A stretch of DNA of 8,370 nt from an uncultured bacterium (GTDB taxonomy: Bacteria > Bacillota > Clostridia > Christensenellales > QALW01). Shown piece by piece: positions 1 to 7,647 of this stretch; position 1 is the stretch's first letter; each line of letters starts with the position of its first letter. The notes under the pieces are model-generated. The model was not told the DNA's origin, ran no database searches, and saw nothing but the letters and a program-made list of their open reading frames with translations. Where the stretch lies: NCBI GenBank assembly GCA_905214315.1, contig CAJMLN010000067.1, positions 1 through 8,370 of the forward strand, written 5' to 3'. Made by a program: the position numbers and the translations under genes.

Positions 1-51
1 ACGGGGCTTAAATCAGGTCGAGGAGGGTCATCATAATAAAATGTTCCCGGG

Positions 52-402
52 TCATGGGTCAATCACCCGCCCAAGCATACAGTCCCCCACGGGAACGTCG
101 ATGGTATGCCCGGTACCGCGCACGGTATCGCCTACGCTTACCGTGTCCCCCGCGTTTAAAATTACCGCGCCGACACCTTCCTCCTCCAAATCCAAAACCA
201 TACCGAATACGCCGTTGCTGAATTCCAGCAGTTCACCGTAGCAGCGGCCGGAAAGCTCCTGAATACGGGTAACGCCGTCGCTTACCCTGGCAACCACGCC
301 GTATTTATATACATGCGGCTTAAAGGTAAAGGAATCGATGCGCTGCTTGAGGTCACTGCAGGTGTCTTCTGAAATTGTAAATGAAATACCGGGAATTTTC
401 AT
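52..402 (-). CDS. atpA: ATP synthase F1 alpha subunit, N-terminal fragment, interrupted
   Basis: This encodes the N-terminal beta-barrel part of the F1 alpha subunit, which with beta forms the catalytic hexamer of the cytoplasmic F1 head. Seen: an amphipathic N-terminal stretch with DLKQRIDSF, then VSDGVTRIQEL, GELLEFSNGVFGMVLDLEEEGVGAVIL and VPVGDCMLGRVIDP, all in alpha order. A TGA follows at once, where the family continues with LGxPLDGKG and later the Walker A motif, so only about 116 of roughly 500 residues are present. The remaining bases 1-51 give no alpha-like continuation in any frame. I chose the ATG at 402 because GGAG lies six bases upstream (409-412 on the plus strand); an in-frame ATG at 414 has no visible ribosome binding site. 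It follows atpH after 108 bases, wider than the other gaps of this operon. Either a true interruption, an assembly artefact at the edge, or a sequencing error explains the stop. Confidence 0.8.
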   Translation of the reverse strand: MKIPGISFTISEDTCSDLKQRIDSFTFKPHVYKYGVVARVSDGVTRIQELSGRCYGELLEFSNGVFGMVLDLEEEGVGAVILNAGDTVSVGDTVRGTGHTIDVPVGDCMLGRVIDP

Positions 403-438
403 ATAAAGCTCCATTCTGCCATAAGGGAAATATTAAAA

Positions 439-462
439 ACGCACAGGATAACCCGGGTGCGT
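439..462 (-). terminator. Weak terminator-like hairpin between atpH and atpA
   Basis: The arms ACGCAC and GTGCGT are perfectly complementary around a 12-base loop. On the minus strand the second arm runs directly into TTTTT (435-439 on the plus strand), giving the shape of a short intrinsic terminator. The stem is only six pairs with a large loop, so it is more likely an attenuator, an mRNA processing or stability element, or chance than a full stop. It lies in the unusually long atpH-atpA gap. Confidence 0.3.
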
Positions 463-489
463 ATAGAGATAAAACTTTTGTCGTTATCT

Positions 490-519
490 TTTGTTTTATT
501 CTTCTTTGTTTTATTCTTC
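490..519. repeat. Tandem 15-bp duplication over the atpH stop codon
   Basis: The 15-mer TTTGTTTTATTCTTC occurs twice head to tail (490-504 and 505-519). On the minus strand each copy reads GAAGAATAAAACAAA, so the last two Glu codons and the stop of atpH are repeated just downstream. The copy boundary is exact, which suggests a recent slippage duplication. Confidence 0.85.
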
Positions 520-735
520 CAGTAAGTGTTTTTTGAGATCCTGCAGCTTGGTAGAAAGGGAGGCGTTATAGATCTGTCCGTTTATAATCGCTAAAAACCC
601 GCCCAGCAATGCAGGACTCTCCGCTACATGAAAGGAAAGCGTGTGACCGTAGCGGATTTGAAATTGATCTTTGATATATTCCAGCGTCTCCTGGGAAGTA
701 TTTTTTGAAACGTATAGAATTGCCGTCTGCTGCAT
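511..735 (-). CDS. atpH: ATP synthase F1 delta subunit (OSCP), short form with only the C-terminal domain
   Basis: Delta joins the top of F1 to the peripheral b stalk. Seen: about 74 residues covering only the C-terminal half of the usual ~180. The part YIKDQFQIRYGHTLSFHVAE then SPALLGGFLAIINGQIYNASLSTKLQDLKK matches the family pattern of a helix, a strand and a (L/I)GG-x-V/I-x-I-x(D/G)-x-x-I/Y-D/N-x-S-x-x-x-(K/R)L signature. The N-terminal six-helix domain that grips the alpha N-terminus is absent, and no fused copy is present in atpF. The ATG at 735 has AAAGGG eight bases upstream (744-749) and is preferred; a GTG at 744 overlapping the atpF stop would add three residues. The tight junction with atpF shows no scar, so the short form is probably native rather than a local deletion. 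Position between atpF and atpA supports the identity. Confidence 0.82.
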   Translation of the reverse strand: MQQTAILYVSKNTSQETLEYIKDQFQIRYGHTLSFHVAESPALLGGFLAIINGQIYNASLSTKLQDLKKHLLEE

Positions 736-740
736 GTTGC

Positions 741-1253
741 TCACCCTTTGCTTTCTTGCTCTAACTGAGAAAACAGCTCCTGTGCATAGCGCATATTATC
801 GGCATCATTTATATTCCGCTCAATCAGGCGCTGCGCGATATCTATGGCAAGCTCAACCACCTGGCCGCGCATTTGTTTGGAAATTTCCTCTGCTGTGTGC
901 TGCGCTTCTTTTTTTGCTTCTTCTATAATGGCTCCGGCATCGCTGCGAGCTTTATTCAGGATTACCGCCGCGCTGTTTTCAGCCTCTGCATTGGCATCGG
1001 CTATAAGCTTTTTGGCCGTCTCTTCCGTTTGCTGTAATTTTTGAGTGTATTCTTCCTTCAGCTGCCGGGCTTCTTCTAACTTTGCATCGGTTTCTTTTTT
1101 TTCGTTTTCAGCTTTTTGTGCTCGGGCATTCATGAATTTCCGCACCGGCTTGTAAACCAAAAAGCGTACGATCAGGAACATGATGACGATATTTGCTAGA
1201 TTGATGGCTAAATCAACCAGCATCTCCGGCCGTAACCCTAAATCACCAAACAT
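741..1253 (-). CDS. atpF: ATP synthase Fo b subunit (peripheral stalk)
   Basis: The b subunit anchors the peripheral stalk in the membrane and holds delta and F1 still against the rotor. Seen: 170 residues, a normal length. One N-terminal membrane helix at about residues 12-34 is followed by Lys-Pro (35-36) and the basic VRKFMNARAQK. A long, highly charged, Ala/Glu/Lys-rich helix runs from about 40 to 135 and would form the dimeric coiled coil. The C-terminal VVELAIDIAQRLIERNIN segment resembles the part that contacts delta. The ATG at 1253 has AGGTG five bases upstream. The gene starts 13 bases after atpE and ends five bases before atpH, so all are likely translated from one mRNA. Nothing is fused to it, unlike the b-delta fusion of mycobacteria. 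Confidence 0.95.
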   Translation of the reverse strand: MFGDLGLRPEMLVDLAINLANIVIMFLIVRFLVYKPVRKFMNARAQKAENEKKETDAKLEEARQLKEEYTQKLQQTEETAKKLIADANAEAENSAAVILNKARSDAGAIIEEAKKEAQHTAEEISKQMRGQVVELAIDIAQRLIERNINDADNMRYAQELFSQLEQESKG

Positions 1254-1266
1254 TTTAACACCTGCT

Positions 1267-1482
1267 TTAAATTACTTTTGTAAAGAGAAGAATTGCGATA
1301 ACAAAGCTGTAGATTGCCGTAGATTCTGCCAGAGCAAGCCCCATAATTAGTACCGAATTGATTTTTCCGCTGGCTTCGGGCTGGCGGGCGACGGCCTCTA
1401 CGGCCTTGGATGTGGCAAAGCCCATCATTGCGCCGGCTGCGGCACAGGGAAGCAATGCGATTGCTGCTGCTAATGCGGTCAT
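1267..1482 (-). CDS. atpE: ATP synthase Fo c subunit (rotor ring)
   Basis: The c subunit is a two-helix hairpin; a ring of copies carries ions across the membrane and turns the central stalk. Seen: 71 residues, two hydrophobic helices, the polar loop ARQPEASGK (32-40) and the ion-binding Glu53 in LAESTAIYSF. Glu53, Ser54, Thr55 and Tyr58 match part of the known sodium-binding set of Ilyobacter-type c subunits, but the helix-1 Gln of that set aligns with Met20. The helix-1 GxGxGxG packing motif is replaced by Ala15, Gly17, Met19, Gly21. Coupling-ion choice is therefore unclear. The ribosome binding site is a perfect AGGAGG (1491-1496) eight bases before the ATG, the strongest in the operon, which fits the need for many copies per complex. 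Confidence 0.97.
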   Translation of the reverse strand: MTALAAAIALLPCAAAGAMMGFATSKAVEAVARQPEASGKINSVLIMGLALAESTAIYSFVIAILLFTKVI

Positions 1483-1501
1483 TTTTTGTTCCTCCTAAAT
1501 T

Positions 1502-2407
1502 CTATTCCACTGCCTCATTGATAAAGGTAAGGGAAAGTGTTATAAAGATATATGCTTGAATCAGTGGGTGAAACAGGTTGAAATACAGTCCTGCCACTGA
1601 TGAAACACCTAAGTGATAACAGCCCAGTGCGCTGTTTAAAAGCTCCATGACCACCATGCCGCCCAGCATATTGCCAAACAGACGGCAGGCAAGGGAAATA
1701 GGAACTGCGACATCGGAAATAATCTTCAGCGGCAGCATCAGCGGCGTAGGGGAGCACATTTGCTTGAAGCGGCCGCGCAGACGCTTCTTTTTGATGCCGT
1801 AGTAGTTGATTAGGATAAAAGTAATAACACCCAGGGAAATTGTGACTAAAAGGTCCGAAGTGGGCGCCCGCAGACCGAAGAGCTCGCTGGCGGCACAGCC
1901 GATCAGAAAGAACGCTACCGAGAACATATAGGAGCTCAGTGCGCCGGTATCCTGATGATGCATGGTGTTGGCAACAAAGGTATCCATGGAATCTACCGCC
2001 AGTTCCATTACACTCTGCAGCCCGCCGGGATTATTTTCCCGGAAGCGAGGCACGGCGACAAAACGGAAGATCAGTGCCAGAATCAGTGCAATGAGAACGA
2101 CAACGGAGGCGATTACCGTCGTTTGCGAAAGACGAATTCCAAAAAGACTGAAATTTACCGGCGGTGAGAACATTTCCACGCCAATGTCACTGATATCTCC
2201 TGATACACCGCTGAGGGCCGCCAAAAGAGAGCCGATTAAAAACCACAGGGAAAACAGCAGAATACAGAAAAATACGGTTTTTAATCTTTTTGTTTTTTTT
2301 GCGGCTTCACCATGGCGCAGCTTTGCCTTTGTAATGATGAACCCCACCAGAGAAAGCGCCGCCGCGATTGTAGAGCCAGCTAATTTAATAACGTCTGCTG
2401 CGTTCAA
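1502..2407 (-). CDS. atpB: ATP synthase Fo a subunit (stator ion channel), with extended N-terminus
   Basis: Subunit a forms the two ion half-channels beside the c ring. Seen: 301 residues. The conserved core holds PTSDLLVT (182-189), an acidic Asp232, the essential arginine Arg242 in SLACRLFGNM, and Gln284 in FHPLIQAYIF. The position of E. coli Glu219 is Met251 (GGMVVM). Before the core lie two additional hydrophobic segments at about 5-26 and 44-66, so seven membrane segments seem likely instead of five or six; part of this extension is common in clostridial a subunits. The start is a TTG at 2407: AGGAG at 2416-2420 sits eight bases upstream and no ATG precedes the first hydrophobic segment. 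The TTG lies four bases after the atpI stop, and atpE follows after 19 bases. Confidence 0.95.
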   Translation of the reverse strand: MNAADVIKLAGSTIAAALSLVGFIITKAKLRHGEAAKKTKRLKTVFFCILLFSLWFLIGSLLAALSGVSGDISDIGVEMFSPPVNFSLFGIRLSQTTVIASVVVLIALILALIFRFVAVPRFRENNPGGLQSVMELAVDSMDTFVANTMHHQDTGALSSYMFSVAFFLIGCAASELFGLRAPTSDLLVTISLGVITFILINYYGIKKKRLRGRFKQMCSPTPLMLPLKIISDVAVPISLACRLFGNMLGGMVVMELLNSALGCYHLGVSSVAGLYFNLFHPLIQAYIFITLSLTFINEAVE

Positions 2408-2411
2408 AAAA

Positions 2412-2663
2412 TCATCTCCTGGATCGAATATATTGGATCACCGTACCGACGATCAGCGCTCCGGCAAGGCCGGTAATAAAAAGGATCGTCTGCTTGGCAA
2501 AAAATACAAGCACAATGGTGAGCGCCGCCGCGTAAACGGCAAGTTTTGCCGCTAAAAGCAAAAGCGCGGGCTTTGTCTTTCCGCCGAGTAAAAAGCCGGT
2601 GAATTTTTTTAACAGCAGAAACTGCATTGTACCGCACAGAATTCCACATAGCGCTGCAAGCAT
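2412..2663 (-). CDS. atpI: Small membrane protein at the head of the atp operon, AtpI-like
   Basis: About 83 residues, almost wholly hydrophobic, with three likely membrane helices (about 2-19, 31-54 and 58-77), a basic loop GGKTKP between the first two and a basic tail YIRSRR. Size, topology and position directly before atpB fit AtpI, a non-essential factor reported to help assemble the c ring or supply magnesium; sequence similarity within this family is weak, so the name rests mainly on context. The ATG at 2663 has AGAAAGG eight bases upstream and is preferred. A TTG at 2696 would add 11 residues (LSYIDRKVAP) but has no ribosome binding site. The small AtpR of N-type ATPases has a similar look, but the gene order here (no beta and epsilon genes ahead) and the delta gene argue against an N-ATPase. 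Confidence 0.7.
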   Translation of the reverse strand: MLAALCGILCGTMQFLLLKKFTGFLLGGKTKPALLLLAAKLAVYAAALTIVLVFFAKQTILFITGLAGALIVGTVIQYIRSRR

Positions 2664-2714
2664 AGGAGCAACCTTTCTGTCAATATAGGAAAGCAATTGC
2701 TTTTACTGACGTTT

Positions 2715-2744
2715 ATATTAGATTGAACTTTATCTTTTGATTAA
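2715..2744 (-). promoter_or_regulatory. Candidate promoter of the atp operon
   Basis: On the minus strand TTAATC (2739-2744) and TAATAT (2715-2720) are separated by 18 bases, about 50 bases ahead of the atpI start. Both boxes match the consensus only partly. It is the best-placed candidate in an AT-rich stretch where chance matches are common. Confidence 0.3.
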
Positions 2745-2809
2745 CGGTATATTTGTGTTTTATGAAATGTACTTTAGCAAAATATTATTTGCTCTTTATG
2801 TATTTTTAT

Positions 2810-2823
2810 ACACTGATCAGTGT
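2810..2823. promoter_or_regulatory. Perfect 14-bp palindrome, possible operator
   Basis: ACACTGATCAGTGT is its own reverse complement with no spacer. It lies about 65 bases upstream of the candidate atp promoter, a plausible place for a regulator site. No family of regulator is recognised and nothing else supports a function. Confidence 0.25.
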
Positions 2824-3063
2824 TTATTATTCTGGAAAAATACGCTTCTCTTCGGTCTTTCCATGGATATATAAGAAAAGCCTGTTCCCTAAAAAAGAGG
2901 GGCATATGACAATACGATTTTTGAATTTTATTGTTGATTTGCATATTATAGCACTGCGAAAATATTGTGTCAAACGTGTTTTTTTATCATATAATAATAT
3001 GATATATATAGCACTGTTTTATAAAATTTTTATATGTCCGCATAGGATTTTTAGTGCGTTTTA

Positions 3064-3100
3064 GAAAAAAAGAGCGTCAAAGAGAAAACCTCTCAGACGC
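3064..3100 (-). terminator. Intrinsic terminator of the lipoprotein gene
   Basis: Read on the minus strand, an outer stem of five pairs (GCGTC/GACGC), a symmetric two-by-two internal loop and an inner stem of four pairs (GAGA-type, CTCT with AGAG) close a five-base loop. The stem is followed by TC and seven Ts (3065-3071). It lies about 100 bases after the lipoprotein stop and isolates that gene from the atp operon. Confidence 0.8.
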
Positions 3101-3202
3101 CATTGCCTTTATTAAAAGTGTACTCAAATTTCTCTGCTTGTCAAGCTTTTTCTTTTGAATTTAAATAAAGATTTCCTTTGTAATCGCTGAATACAGTCAA
3201 AA

Positions 3203-4048
3203 TTATGCCGATATATCCGTTGGCAGGTCGGTTTCCATCAGTTCCATTACGGAATTCTGCTGTATAATTTTAACAACGAGTCCTGTAGCAGAATCCAGAT
3301 AAATGGTGGCACTGTAAACAGAAAAATCAGTATTAGGACGAATCCGTATTTTCATGCAGTTAAATGCACCCGCCGGAACAGTGACGTGTTCGTTACCCAG
3401 GGGTTCATATTTTACCGCCTGCAGGCGATCTCGGTTACCGGCGGAAAGCCAGATTACGGCATCTTGCCCGGAGGGGAAGGCTGCCAGCAAAAATGGAAGA
3501 GAATCTTTGTCAAAATATTGTGTTTGCAAAGAAACGGAATATAAACTTTCGGTCGGTTCGGTGTCGGTGGAAGATTTATATTTTTTTGTTTTCAGCAAGG
3601 CCATTTTCAGGCTATGGTCGTGTTCGGCCAATAGATGTGTATACTGTGTTTGAGCGACGGTATTGGTGAATTCCTCTTCTACGGTGACAGGCGTACCAAA
3701 CCCGGCTAACGTTGTATCATCATAGACTAAGCGGCTGCTTGCAGTGATCGTCTGAATACCCTCTTCCTCTTTTTCATTTGTGTAAGGTGCTTCTGCTATC
3801 GAGGAAATGACGAGCTGGCGTGAGCCATCTTCGCCCTCCGCATAGATGGAGTAGCGATTATCATAGGTAAGGTCTTCGCCTTCGGCGATGCCGTCCTTTA
3901 CGGTGATATGGTAAGTAGCCGTATAGCCTACGGGAACACGGCTTTTTTCTAAAACTATCGGGGCGGCTTCTTCGCTGCACCCGCAGAGCGGCAGACAGGC
4001 AAAAAGCAGCGCTCCCGCGGCTGCCGCAGATTTTAAAAGCTTTTTCAC
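3203..4048 (-). CDS. Secreted lipoprotein, DUF3108/LolA-like
   Basis: A 281-residue protein predicted to be exported and lipid-anchored on the outer face of the membrane. Seen from the GTG start: basic VKKLLK, a hydrophobic Ala/Leu-rich stretch, and the lipobox L-C-G-C with the lipidated Cys at residue 24. The mature part has many beta-type segments; near the end VTVPAGAFNCMKIRI (about 222-236) and ATIYLDSATGLVVKI (about 247-261) resemble the VPAGxF...YW/YL...GxVVK pattern of DUF3108 and LolA-like proteins, which form half-barrels. A specific role is not known. The GTG at 4048 has GAGGGGG (4054-4060) five bases upstream; the longer frame to 4096 adds a stretch without such a site and would spoil the signal peptide. 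It stands alone, with its own promoter and terminator. The product assignment is by pattern only. Confidence 0.8.
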   Translation of the reverse strand: MKKLLKSAAAAGALLFACLPLCGCSEEAAPIVLEKSRVPVGYTATYHITVKDGIAEGEDLTYDNRYSIYAEGEDGSRQLVISSIAEAPYTNEKEEEGIQTITASSRLVYDDTTLAGFGTPVTVEEEFTNTVAQTQYTHLLAEHDHSLKMALLKTKKYKSSTDTEPTESLYSVSLQTQYFDKDSLPFLLAAFPSGQDAVIWLSAGNRDRLQAVKYEPLGNEHVTVPAGAFNCMKIRIRPNTDFSVYSATIYLDSATGLVVKIIQQNSVMELMETDLPTDISA

Positions 4049-4073
4049 AGCAACCCCCTCTTCATATAAAAAT

Positions 4074-4102
4074 AGTATAATTATTATAACACTCACTGTT
4101 TA
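4074..4102 (-). promoter_or_regulatory. Candidate promoter of the lipoprotein gene
   Basis: On the minus strand TAAACA (4097-4102) and TATACT (4074-4079) are 17 bases apart. A perfect TATAAT (4083-4088) also lies here but has a poorer upstream partner. The transcript would start roughly 20 bases before the GTG start, just ahead of the GAGGGGG site. Confidence 0.4.
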
Positions 4103-4137
4103 AAAAGAAAAGCGAAAATTTTATGATTCTCCATTTG

Positions 4138-4153
4138 AGGCAGCGATCTGCCT
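4138..4153. repeat. Short perfect hairpin AGGCAG-CGAT-CTGCCT
   Basis: Six complementary pairs around a four-base loop in the divergent gap between the lipoprotein and GH99-like genes. Just downstream GCTTT-AAG-AAAGC (4166-4178) forms a second small hairpin followed by six Ts (4183-4188). Together they could stop stray plus-strand transcription before the promoter at 4204, but both stems are short. Confidence 0.25.
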
Positions 4154-4203
4154 GTTTTATGGAAAGCTTTAAGAAAGCAGGATTTTTTAGTATAAAATAT
4201 TTC

Positions 4204-4232
4204 TGGACATTTGCTGATACTTTTGCTATAAA
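4204..4232 (+). promoter_or_regulatory. Promoter of the GH99-like gene
   Basis: TGGACA (4204-4209) and TATAAA (4227-4232), each one mismatch from consensus, are separated by the ideal 17 bases. A TATAAT follows at 4233-4238 but with a worse-placed upstream box. Transcription would begin near 4239. Confidence 0.65.
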
Positions 4233-4313
4233 TATAATGAGGAAAAATCCTATTGCATGGAGAACAAGATTTCAGCAGGGATGCTGCATTACATTGGAAA
4301 GGAAGAAAGTAAG

Positions 4314-5432
4314 TTGAAAAAATATGATGTTGCGGCATATATCTGGCCCGCGTATACCGGCGACGAGCCGAGAACCCGGATGTTTTGGCCCGAGGGAATG
4401 GGAGAATGGCAGTCGGTTAAAAATTCAAAAAAGAAATTTCCCGAGCATAACTGGCCCCGGTATCCGCTTTGGGGATATGTGAATGAGGCCGATCCCTATG
4501 TGATGGAGATGGAAATTGAGGCGGCGCTGGACCATGGCGTAAATATTTTTATTTATGACTGGTATTGGTATGACAGACGGCCGTTTTTGGAGAATTGCCT
4601 GAATGACGGATTTTTAAAGGCAAAGAACAACCGGAAAATGAAATTCTATCTGATGTGGGCCAATCACAGCGTAGGAAATACCTGGGATATCCGCCTTTCC
4701 CATGAACGGGATAACCTGATATGGGACGGCGCGGTGGATCGGGCGGAGTTTGAGCGCATCTGCTGCCGGCTGATCGAAAAATATTTTACCCTGCCGAATT
4801 ATTACAGGATTGACAATCAGCCGGTGTTTATGCTCTATGATCTGCCGAATCTTGTACGCGGCCTGGGCGGCGTTGAAAACACCAAGCTCGCGCTGGATTG
4901 GTTCCGCCGGAAGACCGTGGAGGCCGGCTTCAGCGGCCTGCATCTGCAGCTGACGATGTACGGTGCGAACAATCTGAACCTTTCCGGGGTGGATCAGTCT
5001 GCAAAGTCTTCCATTGAGGACACCTGCCGGTATATGGGCTTCAGCAGCCTGAGCCATTATCAGTTCTGTCATTTTGTGGACGTCAACCGTGAGTATGCGG
5101 ATATTTTAAACGATGTAGCGGCCGAATGGAAGCGGATAGAATCCTCGTTTTCTATGCCCTATTTTCCGCATATCTCTATTGGCTGGGACAATAATCCTCG
5201 GTTTCAGGAATTCCGGGAGGCGATTGTAAAGAACAATACGCCCGAGGCCTTTGAAAAGGGGCTTCTGATGGCGAAGGCCTATGCCGACGCGCATCCCGAA
5301 CAGCCCCCGCTGATTACGATCAACAGCTGGAACGAGTGGACGGAAACCAGCTATCTGGAGCCGGACAGCCTTTACGGATACGGGTATCTGCAGGCGGTGA
5401 AAAAGGTGTTCTGCGGGGAAGAGGAGCAGTAA
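4314..5432 (+). CDS. Glycoside hydrolase family 99-like (WbsX-type) protein
   Basis: A 372-residue soluble protein with no signal peptide, predicted to act on a glycan or glycan intermediate in the cytoplasm. Seen: an early aromatic YDVAAYIWPAYTGDEPRTR segment, GEWQSVKN, the DWYWYDRRPFLENCL segment near residues 82-96, FYLMWANHS near 111-119, and SWNEWTETSYLEPD near 338-351 ahead of a final GYGYLQAVK helix. This order is that of the WbsX/GH99-like barrel family. The two acids of NEWTE (Glu341, Glu344) align with the catalytic E-x-x-E of true GH99 endo-mannosidases. Members are annotated as hydrolases or glycosyltransferases; the substrate here cannot be read. The TTG at 4314 has AAAGGAAG eight bases upstream and gives LKKYDVAAYIW, like the usual family start; an in-frame ATG at 4257 would add 19 residues but has a poorly spaced site. 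No other sugar genes adjoin it. Confidence 0.88.
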   Translation: MKKYDVAAYIWPAYTGDEPRTRMFWPEGMGEWQSVKNSKKKFPEHNWPRYPLWGYVNEADPYVMEMEIEAALDHGVNIFIYDWYWYDRRPFLENCLNDGFLKAKNNRKMKFYLMWANHSVGNTWDIRLSHERDNLIWDGAVDRAEFERICCRLIEKYFTLPNYYRIDNQPVFMLYDLPNLVRGLGGVENTKLALDWFRRKTVEAGFSGLHLQLTMYGANNLNLSGVDQSAKSSIEDTCRYMGFSSLSHYQFCHFVDVNREYADILNDVAAEWKRIESSFSMPYFPHISIGWDNNPRFQEFREAIVKNNTPEAFEKGLLMAKAYADAHPEQPPLITINSWNEWTETSYLEPDSLYGYGYLQAVKKVFCGEEEQ

Positions 5433-5459
5433 TACCGGGTTTTAAGCTTTTGAAATAAT

Positions 5460-5497
5460 ATTGAGATCCGCTGGTTTTGGCGGATTTCAATTTTTTT
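5460..5497 (+). terminator. Strong intrinsic terminator after the GH99-like gene
   Basis: A 12-pair stem (5460-5471 with 5480-5491, one G-T pair) closes an eight-base loop and runs straight into seven Ts (5491-5497). It starts 28 bases after the stop codon and separates this transcript from that of the transketolase gene. Confidence 0.9.
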
Positions 5498-5559
5498 ACC
5501 CATAAAGGATTGGCAGTTTTTACATTTGTATTCAGGCGGCTGCGATCGTATGGATTTGC

Positions 5560-5588
5560 TTGCAGAAAAAGCATTCTTATATTATAAT
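5560..5588 (+). promoter_or_regulatory. Promoter of the transketolase gene
   Basis: A perfect TATAAT (5583-5588) lies 17 bases after TTGCAG (5560-5565), which keeps only the TTG of the consensus. The transcript would begin near 5595, leaving a leader of about 45 bases with no obvious riboswitch fold. Confidence 0.6.
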
Positions 5589-5641
5589 GAAGACATAAAA
5601 AATTACAGTACGCTTGCTGTGCTGTTTGATGGAGGAAATCT

Positions 5642-7623
<1,982 letters not shown>

Positions 7624-7627
<4 letters not shown>

Positions 7628-7637
7628 GTGCACTTAT
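7624..7637. repeat. 14-bp perfect palindrome over the tkt stop codon
   Basis: ATAAGTGCACTTAT is self-complementary and contains the TAA stop of tkt. It precedes the terminator by 10 bases and may simply add to the 3' structure of the transcript; no binding protein is recognised. Confidence 0.4.
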
Positions 7638-7647
7638 GCACATATGT

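Larger units (their letters stand above)
2697..3063. other. AT-rich intergenic region without a credible gene
   Basis: This stretch is visibly richer in A and T than the rest of the window. A plus-strand open frame at 2753-3064 exists but its composition (many Tyr, Phe, Ile, Lys) is what AT-rich non-coding DNA yields. Two palindromes stand out: the perfect 14-mer ACACTGATCAGTGT at 2810-2823 and ATCATAT-N4-ATATGAT at 2986-3003. The 10-mer TATAGCACTG occurs twice, at 2947 and 3007, exactly 60 bases apart. No RNA gene was recognised. It separates the atp promoter from the terminator of the lipoprotein gene. Confidence 0.6.

Noticed and set aside
1..60. Group II intron boundary at the atpA break
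   Set aside because: The bases at the break do not match the usual GUGYG start of such introns, and only 51 bases are visible.
1962..2555. Plus-strand open frame across atpB and atpI
   Set aside because: Antisense shadow of two well-supported membrane protein genes; low-complexity and without family signal.
52..2663. N-type (sodium-translocating) ATPase operon
   Set aside because: N-ATPase operons begin with beta and epsilon genes, have atpQ and atpR, and lack delta. Here the order is I-B-E-F-H-A with a delta gene, so a standard F-type operon fits better.
2753..3064. Plus-strand open frame of 103 codons in the AT-rich spacer
   Set aside because: Composition is that of translated AT-rich non-coding DNA, there is no ribosome binding site at its ATG, and no family pattern was recognised. 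An internal ATG after GAGGGG near 2905 has too short a spacing.
5589..5641. Riboswitch (for example thiamine-type) in the transketolase leader
   Set aside because: The leader is only about 45 bases and shows no conserved core or terminator/antiterminator pair.
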